From positions 1 to 51,634 of the forward strand of contig JAHAYL010000023.1 of NCBI GenBank assembly GCA_018384065.1: a stretch of DNA of 51,634 nucleotides, written 5' to 3'. This document shows, one piece after another, positions 44,510 through 51,634 of this stretch. Numbering within the stretch: the stretch's first letter is position 1; each line of letters starts with the position of its first letter. This DNA comes from Oxalobacter sp. GTDB lineage: Bacteria; Pseudomonadota; Gammaproteobacteria; Burkholderiales; Burkholderiaceae_D. The translations under genes and the position numbers were made by a program. The notes beneath the pieces are model-generated. The model was not told where the DNA came from. It saw only the letters and a program-made list of their open reading frames with translations, and made no database searches.

Positions 44510-44815
44510 TTACCAGCTAGCTTTAGTGATGCCAGGGATTTCACCATTCATTGCGTATTCACGCAGTTTGGTGCGTCCCAGGCCGAATTTACGGAAAGTG
44601 CCACGTGGACGGCCAGTCAACGCACAGCGGTTGCGCTGGCGGGTTGGGTTCGCATTGCGTGGCAGCGCCTGCAGTTTCAGACGGGCTTCGTAACGTTCTT
44701 CTTCAGACTTACTCTGGTCATCGATGATCGCTTTGAGTTCAGCGCGTTTTGCTGCATATTTCTTGACGAGTGCAGCACGTTTCAATTCACGGTTGATTAA
44801 TGACAACTTTGCCAT
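44510..44815 (-). CDS. rpsN: 30S ribosomal protein S14 (zinc-free form)
   Basis: S14 is in the 30S head. The 101-residue protein is the long form without CxxC zinc pairs. It contains [18 protein letters not shown] and the C-terminal [22 protein letters not shown]. It lies 5 bases after rplE. Confidence 0.98.
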   Translation of the reverse strand: MAKLSLINRELKRAALVKKYAAKRAELKAIIDDQSKSEEERYEARLKLQALPRNANPTRQRNRCALTGRPRGTFRKFGLGRTKLREYAMNGEIPGITKASW

Positions 44816-44820
44816 GGCTA

Positions 44821-45360
44821 TCAGTTCCTAAATGGGAATTTAAATGCGGAAAGAAGTGCCTTAGCTTCTTCATCGGTTTTGGCAGTCGTGGTGATGCTGA
44901 TGTTCAGACCGCGCAGGGCATCAATCTTATCGTATTCGATTTCAGGGAAGATGATCTGTTCCCTGATGCCGAGGTTGTAATTGCCACGTCCATCGAAAGA
45001 ACGGCCATTGACACCACGGAAATCGCGTACCCGTGGAAGGGCAATGGTCACCAGACGGTCAAGGAACTCATACATCCTGGTTCCACGCAGGGTAACCATA
45101 CAGCCGATAGGATAACCTTCACGGATCTTGAATCCGGCAATGGACTTGCGTGCACGGGTCACAACCGGTTTCTGACCGGCAATCTTGGCCAGGTCTTCAG
45201 TTGCATGATCGATAACCTTCTTGTCTGCGACAGCTTCGGACAGCCCCATGTTCAGGGTAATCTTGGTAATCCGAGGAACTTCCATCGAAGACTTGTAGGA
45301 AAACTTTGCCATCAGGTCGGCAACAATCTTCTCTTTATAAATATCCTGTAAACGTGCCAT
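44821..45360 (-). CDS. rplE: 50S ribosomal protein L5
   Basis: L5 binds 5S rRNA and contacts the P-site tRNA elbow. The 179-residue protein begins [20 protein letters not shown] and includes [21 protein letters not shown] and [25 protein letters not shown]. It lies 2 bases after rplX, suggesting tight translational coupling. Confidence 0.98.
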   Translation of the reverse strand: MARLQDIYKEKIVADLMAKFSYKSSMEVPRITKITLNMGLSEAVADKKVIDHATEDLAKIAGQKPVVTRARKSIAGFKIREGYPIGCMVTLRGTRMYEFLDRLVTIALPRVRDFRGVNGRSFDGRGNYNLGIREQIIFPEIEYDKIDALRGLNISITTTAKTDEEAKALLSAFKFPFRN

Positions 45361-45362
45361 AG

Positions 45363-45677
45363 TTATTTAGCCTCGACAACTTCACCATTAGATTTAAAGA
45401 CACGGACTTTCTTGCCATCCACTTCTTTAAAGCCCACCCGGTCTGCCTTGCCGGTCTTTTCATTGAACAGGGCAACATTGGAAACATGGATCGGCATGAG
45501 CTTGTCTTCAATACCGCCAGTTGCACCGGTCATTGGATTTGGTTTGATGGTCTTCTTTGCAACATTGACACCGGCGACAACGACACGGTCATCGACTACA
45601 CGTTCGACCTTACCCCGTTTCCCCTTGTCTTTCCCGGTCAGCACGATCACTTCATCGCCTTTGCGAATTTTCTTCAT
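45363..45677 (-). CDS. rplX: 50S ribosomal protein L24
   Basis: L24 starts 50S assembly. The 104-residue protein has an N-terminal KOW motif ([20 protein letters not shown]) and [21 protein letters not shown]. It lies 9 bases after rplN and 2 before rplE. Confidence 0.98.
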   Translation of the reverse strand: MKKIRKGDEVIVLTGKDKGKRGKVERVVDDRVVVAGVNVAKKTIKPNPMTGATGGIEDKLMPIHVSNVALFNEKTGKADRVGFKEVDGKKVRVFKSNGEVVEAK

Positions 45678-45686
45678 ATCTCCCCC

Positions 45687-46055
45687 TTACAGCACTTCTG
45701 GCGCAAGTGAAACGATTTTCATGAATTTTTCGGTACGCAGCTCACGGGTAACCGGCCCAAAAATACGTGTTCCGATAGGTTCGAGCTTCGCGTTCAGCAG
45801 AACGGCGGCTCCTTCATCGAACTTGATCAGTGAACCATCAGCACGGCGGACGCCCTTGGCAGTACGTACAACGACCGCATTGTAGATTTCACCTTTTTTT
45901 ACCCTGCCACGAGGGGCAGCGCTTTTTACTGTTACCTTGATAACATCGCCGACCTGGGCATAACGACGGTGTGAACCACCCAGGATCTTGATACAGAGCA
46001 CTTCGCGCGCACCCGTATTGTCGGCCACTTTTAAACGGCTTTCTGTCTGAATCAT
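45687..46055 (-). CDS. rplN: 50S ribosomal protein L14
   Basis: L14 helps form inter-subunit bridges. The 122-residue sequence begins [20 protein letters not shown] and ends [24 protein letters not shown], matching the family throughout. It is the first gene of the spc unit, separated from rpsQ by 160 bases containing an intrinsic terminator. Its own promoter should therefore lie at about 46056-46140, but I could not identify one reliably. Confidence 0.98.
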   Translation of the reverse strand: MIQTESRLKVADNTGAREVLCIKILGGSHRRYAQVGDVIKVTVKSAAPRGRVKKGEIYNAVVVRTAKGVRRADGSLIKFDEGAAVLLNAKLEPIGTRIFGPVTRELRTEKFMKIVSLAPEVL

Positions 46056-46142
46056 AATTATTTCTTTCCCAACTTAATTCACCAGCAACCCTGATGATCA
46101 GTCTTGGTCCCGCCAATCCACGGAGGATTGATTGGGTGTATT

Positions 46143-46178
46143 GAAAAAAGGACTCCACTCAAAGGCGAGCAGAGTCCT
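46143..46178 (-). terminator. Terminator between S10 and spc units (rpsQ/rplN)
   Basis: On minus, AGGACTC (46172-46178) pairs with GAGTCCT (46149-46155), with an inner CTC/GAG stem, followed by a T run (46144-46149). It lies 38 bases after the rpsQ stop codon. It marks the S10/spc operon border known from E. coli. Confidence 0.85.
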
Positions 46179-46215
46179 CTATTATTACATCAAGTAGGAT
46201 GAATTGCAAGCGTTA

Positions 46216-46488
46216 TCAGATAACCTGTGCAACTTCCACCACTTTACTGAGTACCCAGGATTTGTTCTTGGAAATAGGACGGCCTTCCTGAATCTCAACG
46301 ATGTCACCCATTTTTGCCTGATTGGTTTCATCGTGCACCAGATATTTCTTGGAGCGGCGGACGATTTTCCCATACAGTGGATGCTTGACACGGCGTTCAA
46401 CCAAGACAGAAACAGTCTTATCCATCTTGTCTGAGACAACCTTGCCCATCAGAGTACGCTTAAGCGCTGTTTTTACCTGATCGTTCAT
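46216..46488 (-). CDS. rpsQ: 30S ribosomal protein S17
   Basis: S17 is a primary 16S rRNA-binding OB-fold protein. The 90-residue sequence includes [20 protein letters not shown] and the [24 protein letters not shown] signature. Its ATG overlaps the rpmC stop by one base (TAATG), so the two are coupled. It is the last gene of the S10 unit. Confidence 0.98.
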   Translation of the reverse strand: MNDQVKTALKRTLMGKVVSDKMDKTVSVLVERRVKHPLYGKIVRRSKKYLVHDETNQAKMGDIVEIQEGRPISKNKSWVLSKVVEVAQVI

Positions 46489-46679
46489 TATGCTTTACCT
46501 TTTTCAGTCAGAACTGTTTTAACCCGGGCAATGTCTTTCTTGACCTTCTTCAGCTGGGAAGTGTTGGTCAGCTGCTGGGTTGCAAGCTGCATACGCAGAC
46601 CAAACTGAGCTTTCAGGAGACCATTCAGCTCTGTCTTCAGTTCGGCTTCACTCTTGGAGCGCAAATCAGATGCTTTCAT
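46488..46679 (-). CDS. rpmC: 50S ribosomal protein L29
   Basis: L29 is a small two-helix protein at the tunnel exit. The 63-residue sequence begins [20 protein letters not shown] and has the [16 protein letters not shown] ending. It lies 12 bases after rplP and overlaps rpsQ by one base. Confidence 0.98.
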   Translation of the reverse strand: MKASDLRSKSEAELKTELNGLLKAQFGLRMQLATQQLTNTSQLKKVKKDIARVKTVLTEKGKA

Positions 46680-46691
46680 GTTCCCTCCTTA

Positions 46692-47111
46692 TCACTGTCC
46701 AATCTGACGGACAACAAATGTGGTCGCCAATGGCAGTTTTGATGCGGCAAGCCGGAAAGCTTCCCTTGCCAGCGCTTCATCAACACCGTCCATTTCATAC
46801 AGGACCTTGCCTGGGCGGATTTCTGCGACCCAGTATTCTGGATTACCCTTACCGCTGCCCATACGGACTTCAGCTGGTTTCGAAGAAATCGGCTTGTCAG
46901 GGAAAACACGGATCCAGATGCGCCCACCCCTCCTGATGTGACGGGTCATCGCACGCCGTGCTGCTTCAATCTGGCGCGCAGTCAGACGGCCGCGGCCAAC
47001 AGCTTTCAGACCGAAATCACCGAAAGAAACACTGGTTCCCTTATCATGGGAAATCCCGGTATTACGGCCCTTCTGCTCTTTTCTATATTTTCTACGTGAT
47101 GGTTGCAACAT
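46692..47111 (-). CDS. rplP: 50S ribosomal protein L16
   Basis: L16 organises the A-site tRNA region of the large subunit. The 139-residue sequence begins [20 protein letters not shown], the family start, so I use the ATG at 47111 rather than one two codons upstream. [19 protein letters not shown] and the [20 protein letters not shown] signature are present. It lies 2 bases after rpsC. Confidence 0.98.
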   Translation of the reverse strand: MLQPSRRKYRKEQKGRNTGISHDKGTSVSFGDFGLKAVGRGRLTARQIEAARRAMTRHIRRGGRIWIRVFPDKPISSKPAEVRMGSGKGNPEYWVAEIRPGKVLYEMDGVDEALAREAFRLAASKLPLATTFVVRQIGQ

Positions 47112-47113
47112 AA

Positions 47114-47929
47114 TCATTCTCCTGCTGTTTCAGCCTGTGAAGGTGCTGCGGCAGCTGGTTCTACACGGCGGGTACGCGCACGCTTGGCATTGTCACCTGC
47201 TTCAGCTCTTCTTACACGCTGTCTGCCAGGACGGTCATCACGTCTTGGACCACGGCGTTTCTTGTCTTCATCTGGGGCATCCAGTTTCGGTGCCTGGCCA
47301 TCAGCCAGGCGGTCGCCCTTGTAAACCCAGACCTTGACACCGATGATGCCATAAGTGGTCTGTGCTTCAGAGAAACCATAATCGATGTCAGCACGGAGTG
47401 TATGCAGAGGCACACGGCCTTCGCGGTACCATTCAGTACGTGCGATTTCAATACCGTTCAGGCGTCCGGAAGACATAATCTTGACGCCGACAGCACCGAG
47501 GCGCATCGCATTCTGCATTGCACGGCGCATCGCGCGGCGGAACATAATGCGTTTTTCGAGCTGCTGGGTGATTGAATCAGCAATCAGCTGCGCATGGATT
47601 TCTGGTTTACGGACTTCCTCGATATTGACATGGACAGGAACGCCCATGATATTGGAAAGTTCGTTCTTCAGGACCTCGATGTCTTCACCTTTCTTGCCGA
47701 TGACAACACCAGGACGTGAGCTGAAAATGGTGAAACGGGCATTCTTGGCAGGGCGTTCGATGACGACCTGACCGACCGATGCGTTCTTCAGTTTCTTCTT
47801 CAGGTAGGCACGCGCCTGCAGGTCTTCATTGAGCATACCGGCAAAATTATTGTTGCCAGCGTACCAGCGTGAAGCCCAGTTGCGCGCAACTGCCAGACGG
47901 AAACCAGTCGGATGTATCTTTTGTCCCAT
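47114..47929 (-). CDS. rpsC: 30S ribosomal protein S3 with long basic C-terminal tail
   Basis: S3 lines the mRNA entry tunnel and helps unwind mRNA. The 271-residue protein has the KH domain ([23 protein letters not shown]) and the C-terminal domain with [21 protein letters not shown] and [23 protein letters not shown]. It exceeds E. coli S3 (233) by a charged, Arg-rich and then Ala/Pro/Glu-rich tail from about residue 215. As far as I recall, such tails are common in Burkholderiales. It lies 10 bases after rplV. Confidence 0.98.
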   Translation of the reverse strand: MGQKIHPTGFRLAVARNWASRWYAGNNNFAGMLNEDLQARAYLKKKLKNASVGQVVIERPAKNARFTIFSSRPGVVIGKKGEDIEVLKNELSNIMGVPVHVNIEEVRKPEIHAQLIADSITQQLEKRIMFRRAMRRAMQNAMRLGAVGVKIMSSGRLNGIEIARTEWYREGRVPLHTLRADIDYGFSEAQTTYGIIGVKVWVYKGDRLADGQAPKLDAPDEDKKRRGPRRDDRPGRQRVRRAEAGDNAKRARTRRVEPAAAAPSQAETAGE

Positions 47930-47939
47930 CGTGACCCCC

Positions 47940-48269
47940 TTAGTCCCCGACTGTCACATAGATGTGACATGTCTGTTTGGTAATACGGTCACCCCTGCCC
48001 TTTGCACGGGCGGAGTAACGTTTCATGACAGCACCCTTTTCCACATAGATGGAGGATACTCTCAGTTCATCAATGTCTGCACCATCATTGTGTTCAGCAT
48101 TCGCAATTGCGGATTCCAGCACTTTCTTGATGATTGCAGCACCCTTGTTAGGCGTAAATGTCAGGATATCCAGAGCCTGATCGACTTTCTTGCCACGGAT
48201 CAAATCGGCGACAAGACGGCCTTTCTGCGCTGATAAATGTACGCCACGGAGAGAAGCTTTAGTCTGCAT
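47940..48269 (-). CDS. rplV: 50S ribosomal protein L22
   Basis: L22 sends a beta hairpin into the exit tunnel. The 109-residue protein begins [20 protein letters not shown]. It includes the hairpin tip region [18 protein letters not shown] and ends in HIYVTVGD. It lies 8 bases after rpsS. Confidence 0.98.
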   Translation of the reverse strand: MQTKASLRGVHLSAQKGRLVADLIRGKKVDQALDILTFTPNKGAAIIKKVLESAIANAEHNDGADIDELRVSSIYVEKGAVMKRYSARAKGRGDRITKQTCHIYVTVGD

Positions 48270-48277
48270 CTTAAATC

Positions 48278-48553
48278 CTATTTCTTAGCTTTTTTATCGG
48301 CGGCATGACCTTTGAAGGTTCTGGTCAGAGCAAATTCGCCCAGCTTATGGCCTACCATATTTTCGGAGATGTATACAGGCACATGCTGTCTGCCATTATG
48401 GACAGCGATGGTCAGCCCGATAAAGTCCGGCATGATTGTTGACCGACGGGACCAGGTTTTGATTGGTCGTTTATCCTTGGATGCCTGCGCAGCTTCAACC
48501 TTGCTGATCAGATGGGCATCGCAGAATGGTCCCTTTTTTAATGAACGTGTCAT
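48278..48553 (-). CDS. rpsS: 30S ribosomal protein S19
   Basis: S19 is in the 30S head, next to S13. The 91-residue sequence begins [20 protein letters not shown] and contains [24 protein letters not shown] and [24 protein letters not shown]. It lies 10 bases after rplB. Confidence 0.98.
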   Translation of the reverse strand: MTRSLKKGPFCDAHLISKVEAAQASKDKRPIKTWSRRSTIMPDFIGLTIAVHNGRQHVPVYISENMVGHKLGEFALTRTFKGHAADKKAKK

Positions 48554-48563
48554 TTGCTACCCT

Positions 48564-49391
48564 TTATTTCTTGTTCCGACGGGAAATGATCATAGAGTTC
48601 GTACGCTTGTTGCTGCGTGTCTTCAGACCCTTCGTCTTCTGTCCCCATGGGGTCACTGGATGGCGGCCACCGGAAGTCCTGCCTTCACCACCACCATGTG
48701 GGTGGTCAACAGGGTTCATCACAACACCACGGACGGTTGGACGGATGCCACGCCAGCGTTTTGCACCGGCCTTGCCCAGTTTTTCCAGGTTATGTTCGCC
48801 ATTGCTGACTTCACCGACAGCAGCACGGCATTCAATCAGCACCCTCCTGACTTCACCGGAACGGAGCCTTACCTGCGCATAGGAACCTTCGCGTGCCAGC
48901 AGGACAGCCGATGCCCCGGCGGTGCGGATCATCTGTGCGCCTTTGCCAGGCAGCATTTCAATGCAGTGGATGGTGGTGCCGATAGGGATATTCCGCAGAG
49001 GCAGTGCATTGCCAGCCTTGATCGGTGCTTCAGAGCCATTCATGACCTGGTCGCCGACAGACAGTCCCTTAGGGGCAATGATGTAACGGCGTTCACCATC
49101 TGCATAGCAGAGCAGGGCGATGAATGCGGTACGGTTTGGATCGTATTCGATACGTTCCACCTTGGCAGGGATGCCATCTTTGTTGCGGCGGAAATCAACG
49201 ATACGGTAATGGTGCTTATGACCACCGCCCAGATGACGGGTAGTGATGTGACCGTAGTTGTTGCGCCCTGCGCTCTTGCTTTTCTTTTCAACCAGAGAAG
49301 CCAGTGGACGGCCCTTGTAAAGTTCAGGGTGCACCACCTTGACAACGCCCCTGCGGCCAGGGGAAGTCGGTTTGGTTTTAACGATTGCCAT
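48564..49391 (-). CDS. rplB: 50S ribosomal protein L2
   Basis: L2 is essential for peptidyl transfer and subunit joining. The 275-residue protein has [18 protein letters not shown], the SH3-like core and the highly conserved [20 protein letters not shown] loop that holds the key histidine, then [16 protein letters not shown]. Its ATG overlaps the rplW stop by one base. Confidence 0.99.
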   Translation of the reverse strand: MAIVKTKPTSPGRRGVVKVVHPELYKGRPLASLVEKKSKSAGRNNYGHITTRHLGGGHKHHYRIVDFRRNKDGIPAKVERIEYDPNRTAFIALLCYADGERRYIIAPKGLSVGDQVMNGSEAPIKAGNALPLRNIPIGTTIHCIEMLPGKGAQMIRTAGASAVLLAREGSYAQVRLRSGEVRRVLIECRAAVGEVSNGEHNLEKLGKAGAKRWRGIRPTVRGVVMNPVDHPHGGGEGRTSGGRHPVTPWGQKTKGLKTRSNKRTNSMIISRRNKK

Positions 49392-49708
49392 TATTTAGCC
49401 TCCTCAACAAAGTTGATTTCCTGACCAGGCTTCAGGCATACGTATGCCAGCTTCTGGCTGTTCTTGCGGCCAAAACCATGACGGGCGCGTTTCACCTTAC
49501 CCTGACGGTTCAGAACCTTGACAGACTCAACTTCAACCTTGAACAGGCTTTCAACAGCTGCCTTGATTTCAGGCTTGGTTGCATCTTTCATCACACGGAA
49601 GATGACCTGCTCATACTTATCTGCAATAAAGGTCGCTTTTTCGGAGACAACCGGAGCCAGCAGCACCTTCATCAGACGTTCTTCACTAAATTTCACAGCG
49701 GTGTTCAT
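49391..49708 (-). CDS. rplW: 50S ribosomal protein L23
   Basis: L23 docks trigger factor and SRP at the tunnel exit. The 105-residue sequence has [20 protein letters not shown] and the [23 protein letters not shown] signature. Its ATG overlaps the rplD stop (ATGA), and its stop overlaps the rplB start by one base, so rplD-rplW-rplB are coupled. Confidence 0.98.
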   Translation of the reverse strand: MNTAVKFSEERLMKVLLAPVVSEKATFIADKYEQVIFRVMKDATKPEIKAAVESLFKVEVESVKVLNRQGKVKRARHGFGRKNSQKLAYVCLKPGQEINFVEEAK

Positions 49709-50322
49709 GCCAGCATCTCCTCAACCTTTGCGAGTGCGCCTTTGGTAATCAGCACATCCTTGAAATATACGAGGGAGACCGGATCAGCCTGATGAGGTTC
49801 CAGGACCAGCACATTACCCAGGTTACGGGATGCCAGATACAGGTTTTCATCAAAGTTATCCGTAATGACCAGTACGGAATCCAGGCCATAGCCTTTCAGT
49901 TTCTGCACCAGGATCTTGGTCTTCGGTGCATCGATCGTCAGGTCTTCCACAACAGACAGACGGCCTTCACGGGCGAGCTGGGAAAGGATGGAACACAGTC
50001 CCACACGGTACATCTTCTTGTTGACCTTCTGGGAGAAGTTTTCATCAGGCGTGTTCGGGAAAGCACGGCCACCCCCACGCCACAGTGGAGAGGAACTCAT
50101 ACCGCTGCGTGCACGGCCGGTACCTTTCTGACGCCATGGTTTCTTGGTACTGTGCTTGACGCTTTCACGGTTCTTCTGCTGACGGTCGGCAGTCCGGGCG
50201 TTCGCCTGGAAAGCAACGACAATCTGGTGGATCAGCGCTTCATTGTATTCACGGCCAAATACTTTATCAGAGGCTTCGACTTTCGCAGCCTGATCATTGG
50301 CACCAAGGAGCTTCAATTCCAT
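49705..50322 (-). CDS. rplD: 50S ribosomal protein L4
   Basis: L4 reaches into the exit tunnel and, in E. coli, represses the S10 operon. The 205-residue protein has the extended loop with [25 protein letters not shown] and the C-terminal domain with [12 protein letters not shown]. It lies 3 bases after rplC. I could not find the E. coli-type S10 leader upstream of rpsJ, so autogenous control of that kind is not supported. Confidence 0.98.
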   Translation of the reverse strand: MELKLLGANDQAAKVEASDKVFGREYNEALIHQIVVAFQANARTADRQQKNRESVKHSTKKPWRQKGTGRARSGMSSSPLWRGGGRAFPNTPDENFSQKVNKKMYRVGLCSILSQLAREGRLSVVEDLTIDAPKTKILVQKLKGYGLDSVLVITDNFDENLYLASRNLGNVLVLEPHQADPVSLVYFKDVLITKGALAKVEEMLA

Positions 50323-50325
50323 CTG

Positions 50326-50976
50326 TTATGCCCCCTTCTTAGCTTTAGCCGCAGGACGGACAATGACCTGTGCATTTTCTGCACCAGGAACACTTCCCTT
50401 GACCAGCAGCAGGTTGCGGTCAACATCGACACGGACAACCTCGAGGTTCTGGACTGTCTTAAGGACGTCACCGAGATGACCGGTCATCTTCTTGCCTTTG
50501 AAAACCCGGCCCGGATCCTGGTTCATACCGATGGAACCTGGAACGTTGTGGGACAGGGAGTTACCGTGGGAAGCACGGTTGGAACTGAAGTTGTGGCGCT
50601 TGATGGCACCGGCATAACCTTTACCGATGGAAACACCCTGGACATCAATCTTCTGACCCACTTCGAAAAGTGTGGCAGGGATGACATCACCGGCTTTCAG
50701 TTCAGAAATTTCAGCGGCATCAACGCGGAATTCACGCAGGATGGTCCCTGCTTCAACACCAGCTTTCGCATAGTGTCCAGCAGCAGCTTTATTGACACGT
50801 GAAGGACGGCGTTTGCCGAAGGCAACCTGGACAGCGGTATAACCGTCTGTTTCGGCTGTTTTGACTTGCGTAATACGGTTGTTGGATACATCCAGCACGG
50901 TCACAGGAACTGTCGCCCCCTCTTCCGTGAAGATACGCATCATACCAACCTTACGCCCGATAAGGCCTAGGCTCAT
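50326..50976 (-). CDS. rplC: 50S ribosomal protein L3
   Basis: L3 starts 50S assembly and contacts the peptidyl transferase centre. The 216-residue protein begins [20 protein letters not shown]. It holds the [33 protein letters not shown] loop, with the glutamine that PrmB-type enzymes methylate in relatives. It is separated from rpsJ by 140 bases containing a good internal promoter. Confidence 0.98.
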   Translation of the reverse strand: MSLGLIGRKVGMMRIFTEEGATVPVTVLDVSNNRITQVKTAETDGYTAVQVAFGKRRPSRVNKAAAGHYAKAGVEAGTILREFRVDAAEISELKAGDVIPATLFEVGQKIDVQGVSIGKGYAGAIKRHNFSSNRASHGNSLSHNVPGSIGMNQDPGRVFKGKKMTGHLGDVLKTVQNLEVVRVDVDRNLLLVKGSVPGAENAQVIVRPAAKAKKGA

Positions 50977-51055
50977 TTTTATCTCCGTTCCTGCCTACGA
51001 TTGGGCAGGTCTGTTTTACATGTGCACCGGGGCTGCCGCCCAGATGCGCTCAAGC

Positions 51056-51079
51056 GGCGCATTATAACTTCAATGCGCC
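51056..51079 (-). other. Hairpin overlapping the -10 of the rplC promoter
   Basis: GGCGCATT (51056-51063) and AATGCGCC (51072-51079) form a perfect 8-bp stem with an 8-nt loop. No T run follows. A second perfect stem, CCGTATAG-AAT-CTATACGG, lies at 51093-51111, directly after the rpsJ stop codon. Either could cap the rpsJ transcript or act as an operator. Confidence 0.5.
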
Positions 51080-51089
51080 GTTTGCACAA
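51061..51089 (-). promoter_or_regulatory. Internal promoter between rpsJ and rplC
   Basis: On minus, TTGTGC (51084-51089), a 17-bp spacer and a perfect TATAAT (51061-51066). The predicted leader to the rplC ATG is about 75 nt. It would let rplC and downstream genes be expressed independently of the tuf-rpsJ transcript. Confidence 0.6.
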
Positions 51090-51116
51090 TAGCCGTATAG
51101 AATCTATACGGAAGGA

Positions 51117-51428
51117 TTACTGCAGTTTGATTTCAACGTCGACGCCGGCAGGCAGGTCGAGTTTCATCAATGCGTCAACAGTCTTGTCAGTTGGGTCAAT
51201 GATATCCATCAGACGCTGATGGGTCCTGATTTCAAGCTGGTCACGGGACTTCTTGTTGACATGAGGGGAACGCAGGACGTCGAAACGTTCAATCCTGGTA
51301 GGCAGGGGAACCGGACCCTTGACCACTGCTCCGGTACGCTTTGCCGTATCAATGATTTCCTGTGCGGACTGGTCAATCAGTTTATAGTCGAACGCCTTGA
51401 GACGGATGCGGATTTTCTGGTTTTGCAT
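51117..51428 (-). CDS. rpsJ: 30S ribosomal protein S10
   Basis: S10 is a 30S head protein; as NusE it also acts in transcription antitermination. The 103-residue sequence begins [20 protein letters not shown] and has [38 protein letters not shown], matching the family throughout. It lies 80 bases after tuf. Confidence 0.98.
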   Translation of the reverse strand: MQNQKIRIRLKAFDYKLIDQSAQEIIDTAKRTGAVVKGPVPLPTRIERFDVLRSPHVNKKSRDQLEIRTHQRLMDIIDPTDKTVDALMKLDLPAGVDVEIKLQ

Positions 51429-51448
51429 ATAATCTTTCTAAAGAACGA

Positions 51449-51473
51449 GCTGCGGATGGTTTTCATCCGCAGC
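51449..51473. terminator. Perfect hairpin between tuf and rpsJ
   Basis: GCTGCGGATG (51449-51458) pairs with CATCCGCAGC (51464-51473) over a 5-nt loop. On minus, the direction of the genes, it is followed by TCGTTCTTT, a weak T run, so read-through from tuf into rpsJ is likely partial. The better T run (six T) lies on the plus side. Confidence 0.6.
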
Positions 51474-51508
51474 ATTTTTTCAAATGGACTGCTTTCTATC
51501 CAGCAGGA

Positions 51509-51634
51509 TTATTCGTTGATCTTGGTGACAACACCGGCGCCAACAGTACGGCCACCTTCGCGGATCGCGAAACGCAGGCCTTCTTCCATCGCAATCGGCG
51601 TGATCAGCTTGACGTTGATGGTGACGTTGTCGCC
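51509..51634 (-). CDS. tuf: Elongation factor Tu, C-terminal end (5' part outside window)
   Basis: The last 41 residues of EF-Tu are present ([20 protein letters not shown] ... [11 protein letters not shown], stop at 51509-51511), an exact family ending in domain 3. EF-Tu carries aminoacyl-tRNA to the ribosome. The gene enters from the right edge and marks the str operon before the S10 genes. Confidence 0.98.
   Translation of the reverse strand, partial: GDNVTINVKLITPIAMEEGLRFAIREGGRTVGAGVVTKINE

Overview
The window is about 51.6 kb of chromosome from a betaproteobacterium of the order Burkholderiales. Codon use is moderate in GC. The gene neighbourhoods (accB-accC-prmA-DUF3426, rpe-gph-trpE, rsmB-DUF4390-ntrY, dnaX-ybaB-recR with 4.5S RNA, mpl next to a nucleotidyltransferase-like gene, and a complete tuf-S10-spc-alpha ribosomal cluster) are typical of that order. 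A low-GC member of Oxalobacteraceae such as Oxalobacter fits best, but that is inference from memory of gene order and composition, not a database match. Most of the window is housekeeping; the accessory part is small.

Layout. 1-330: end of an autotransporter barrel and its terminator. 334-7957 (minus): corA, then a probable operon read mpl > YqiA-like hydrolase > RNB exoribonuclease > TonB-like protein > aroE > mtgA, with short or overlapping junctions. 8025-14102 (plus): nucleotidyltransferase-like gene, aroQ, accB, accC, prmA, a DUF3426 zinc-ribbon protein and a PfkB kinase. 14240-19114 (minus): rpsT, recR, ybaB, dnaX, ffs (4.5S RNA), ubiD. 19115-19541 is a gene-free stretch with an orphan intrinsic terminator. 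A lytic transglycosylase follows on plus, then priA and mltA on minus; the priA upstream region carries DnaA-box-like sites. 24219-33280 (plus): rpe, gph, a short Trp-containing leader ORF, trpE, rsmB, DUF4390, an NtrY-like kinase, a short NtrX-like regulator and an aldo/keto reductase. trpG, trpD and trpC do not follow trpE.

33281-37150 is the accessory segment. It holds an AAA/DUF4143 ATPase whose promoter is embedded in four 22-23 bp tandem repeats, and a trimeric autotransporter adhesin with an unusual coiled-coil tail after its membrane anchor. Inverted AT-rich repeats lie between the adhesin and the ribosomal cluster.

37160-51634 (minus) reads in transcription order: tuf (partial), rpsJ, rplC, rplD, rplW, rplB, rpsS, rplV, rpsC, rplP, rpmC, rpsQ // rplN, rplX, rplE, rpsN, rpsH, rplF, rplR, rpsE, rpmD, rplO, secY, infA, rpmJ, rpsM, rpsK, rpsD, rpoA, rplQ. 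A terminator separates rpsQ from rplN, a near-consensus promoter lies between rpsJ and rplC, and a strong terminator follows rplQ.

The best candidates for something undescribed are regulatory: the repeat-embedded promoter at 33.5 kb, the DnaA-box/dyad at priA, the orphan terminator at 19.3 kb, the trpE leader, and the adhesin tail. I saw no complete novel multi-gene system, no CRISPR array, no tRNA and no insertion sequence.
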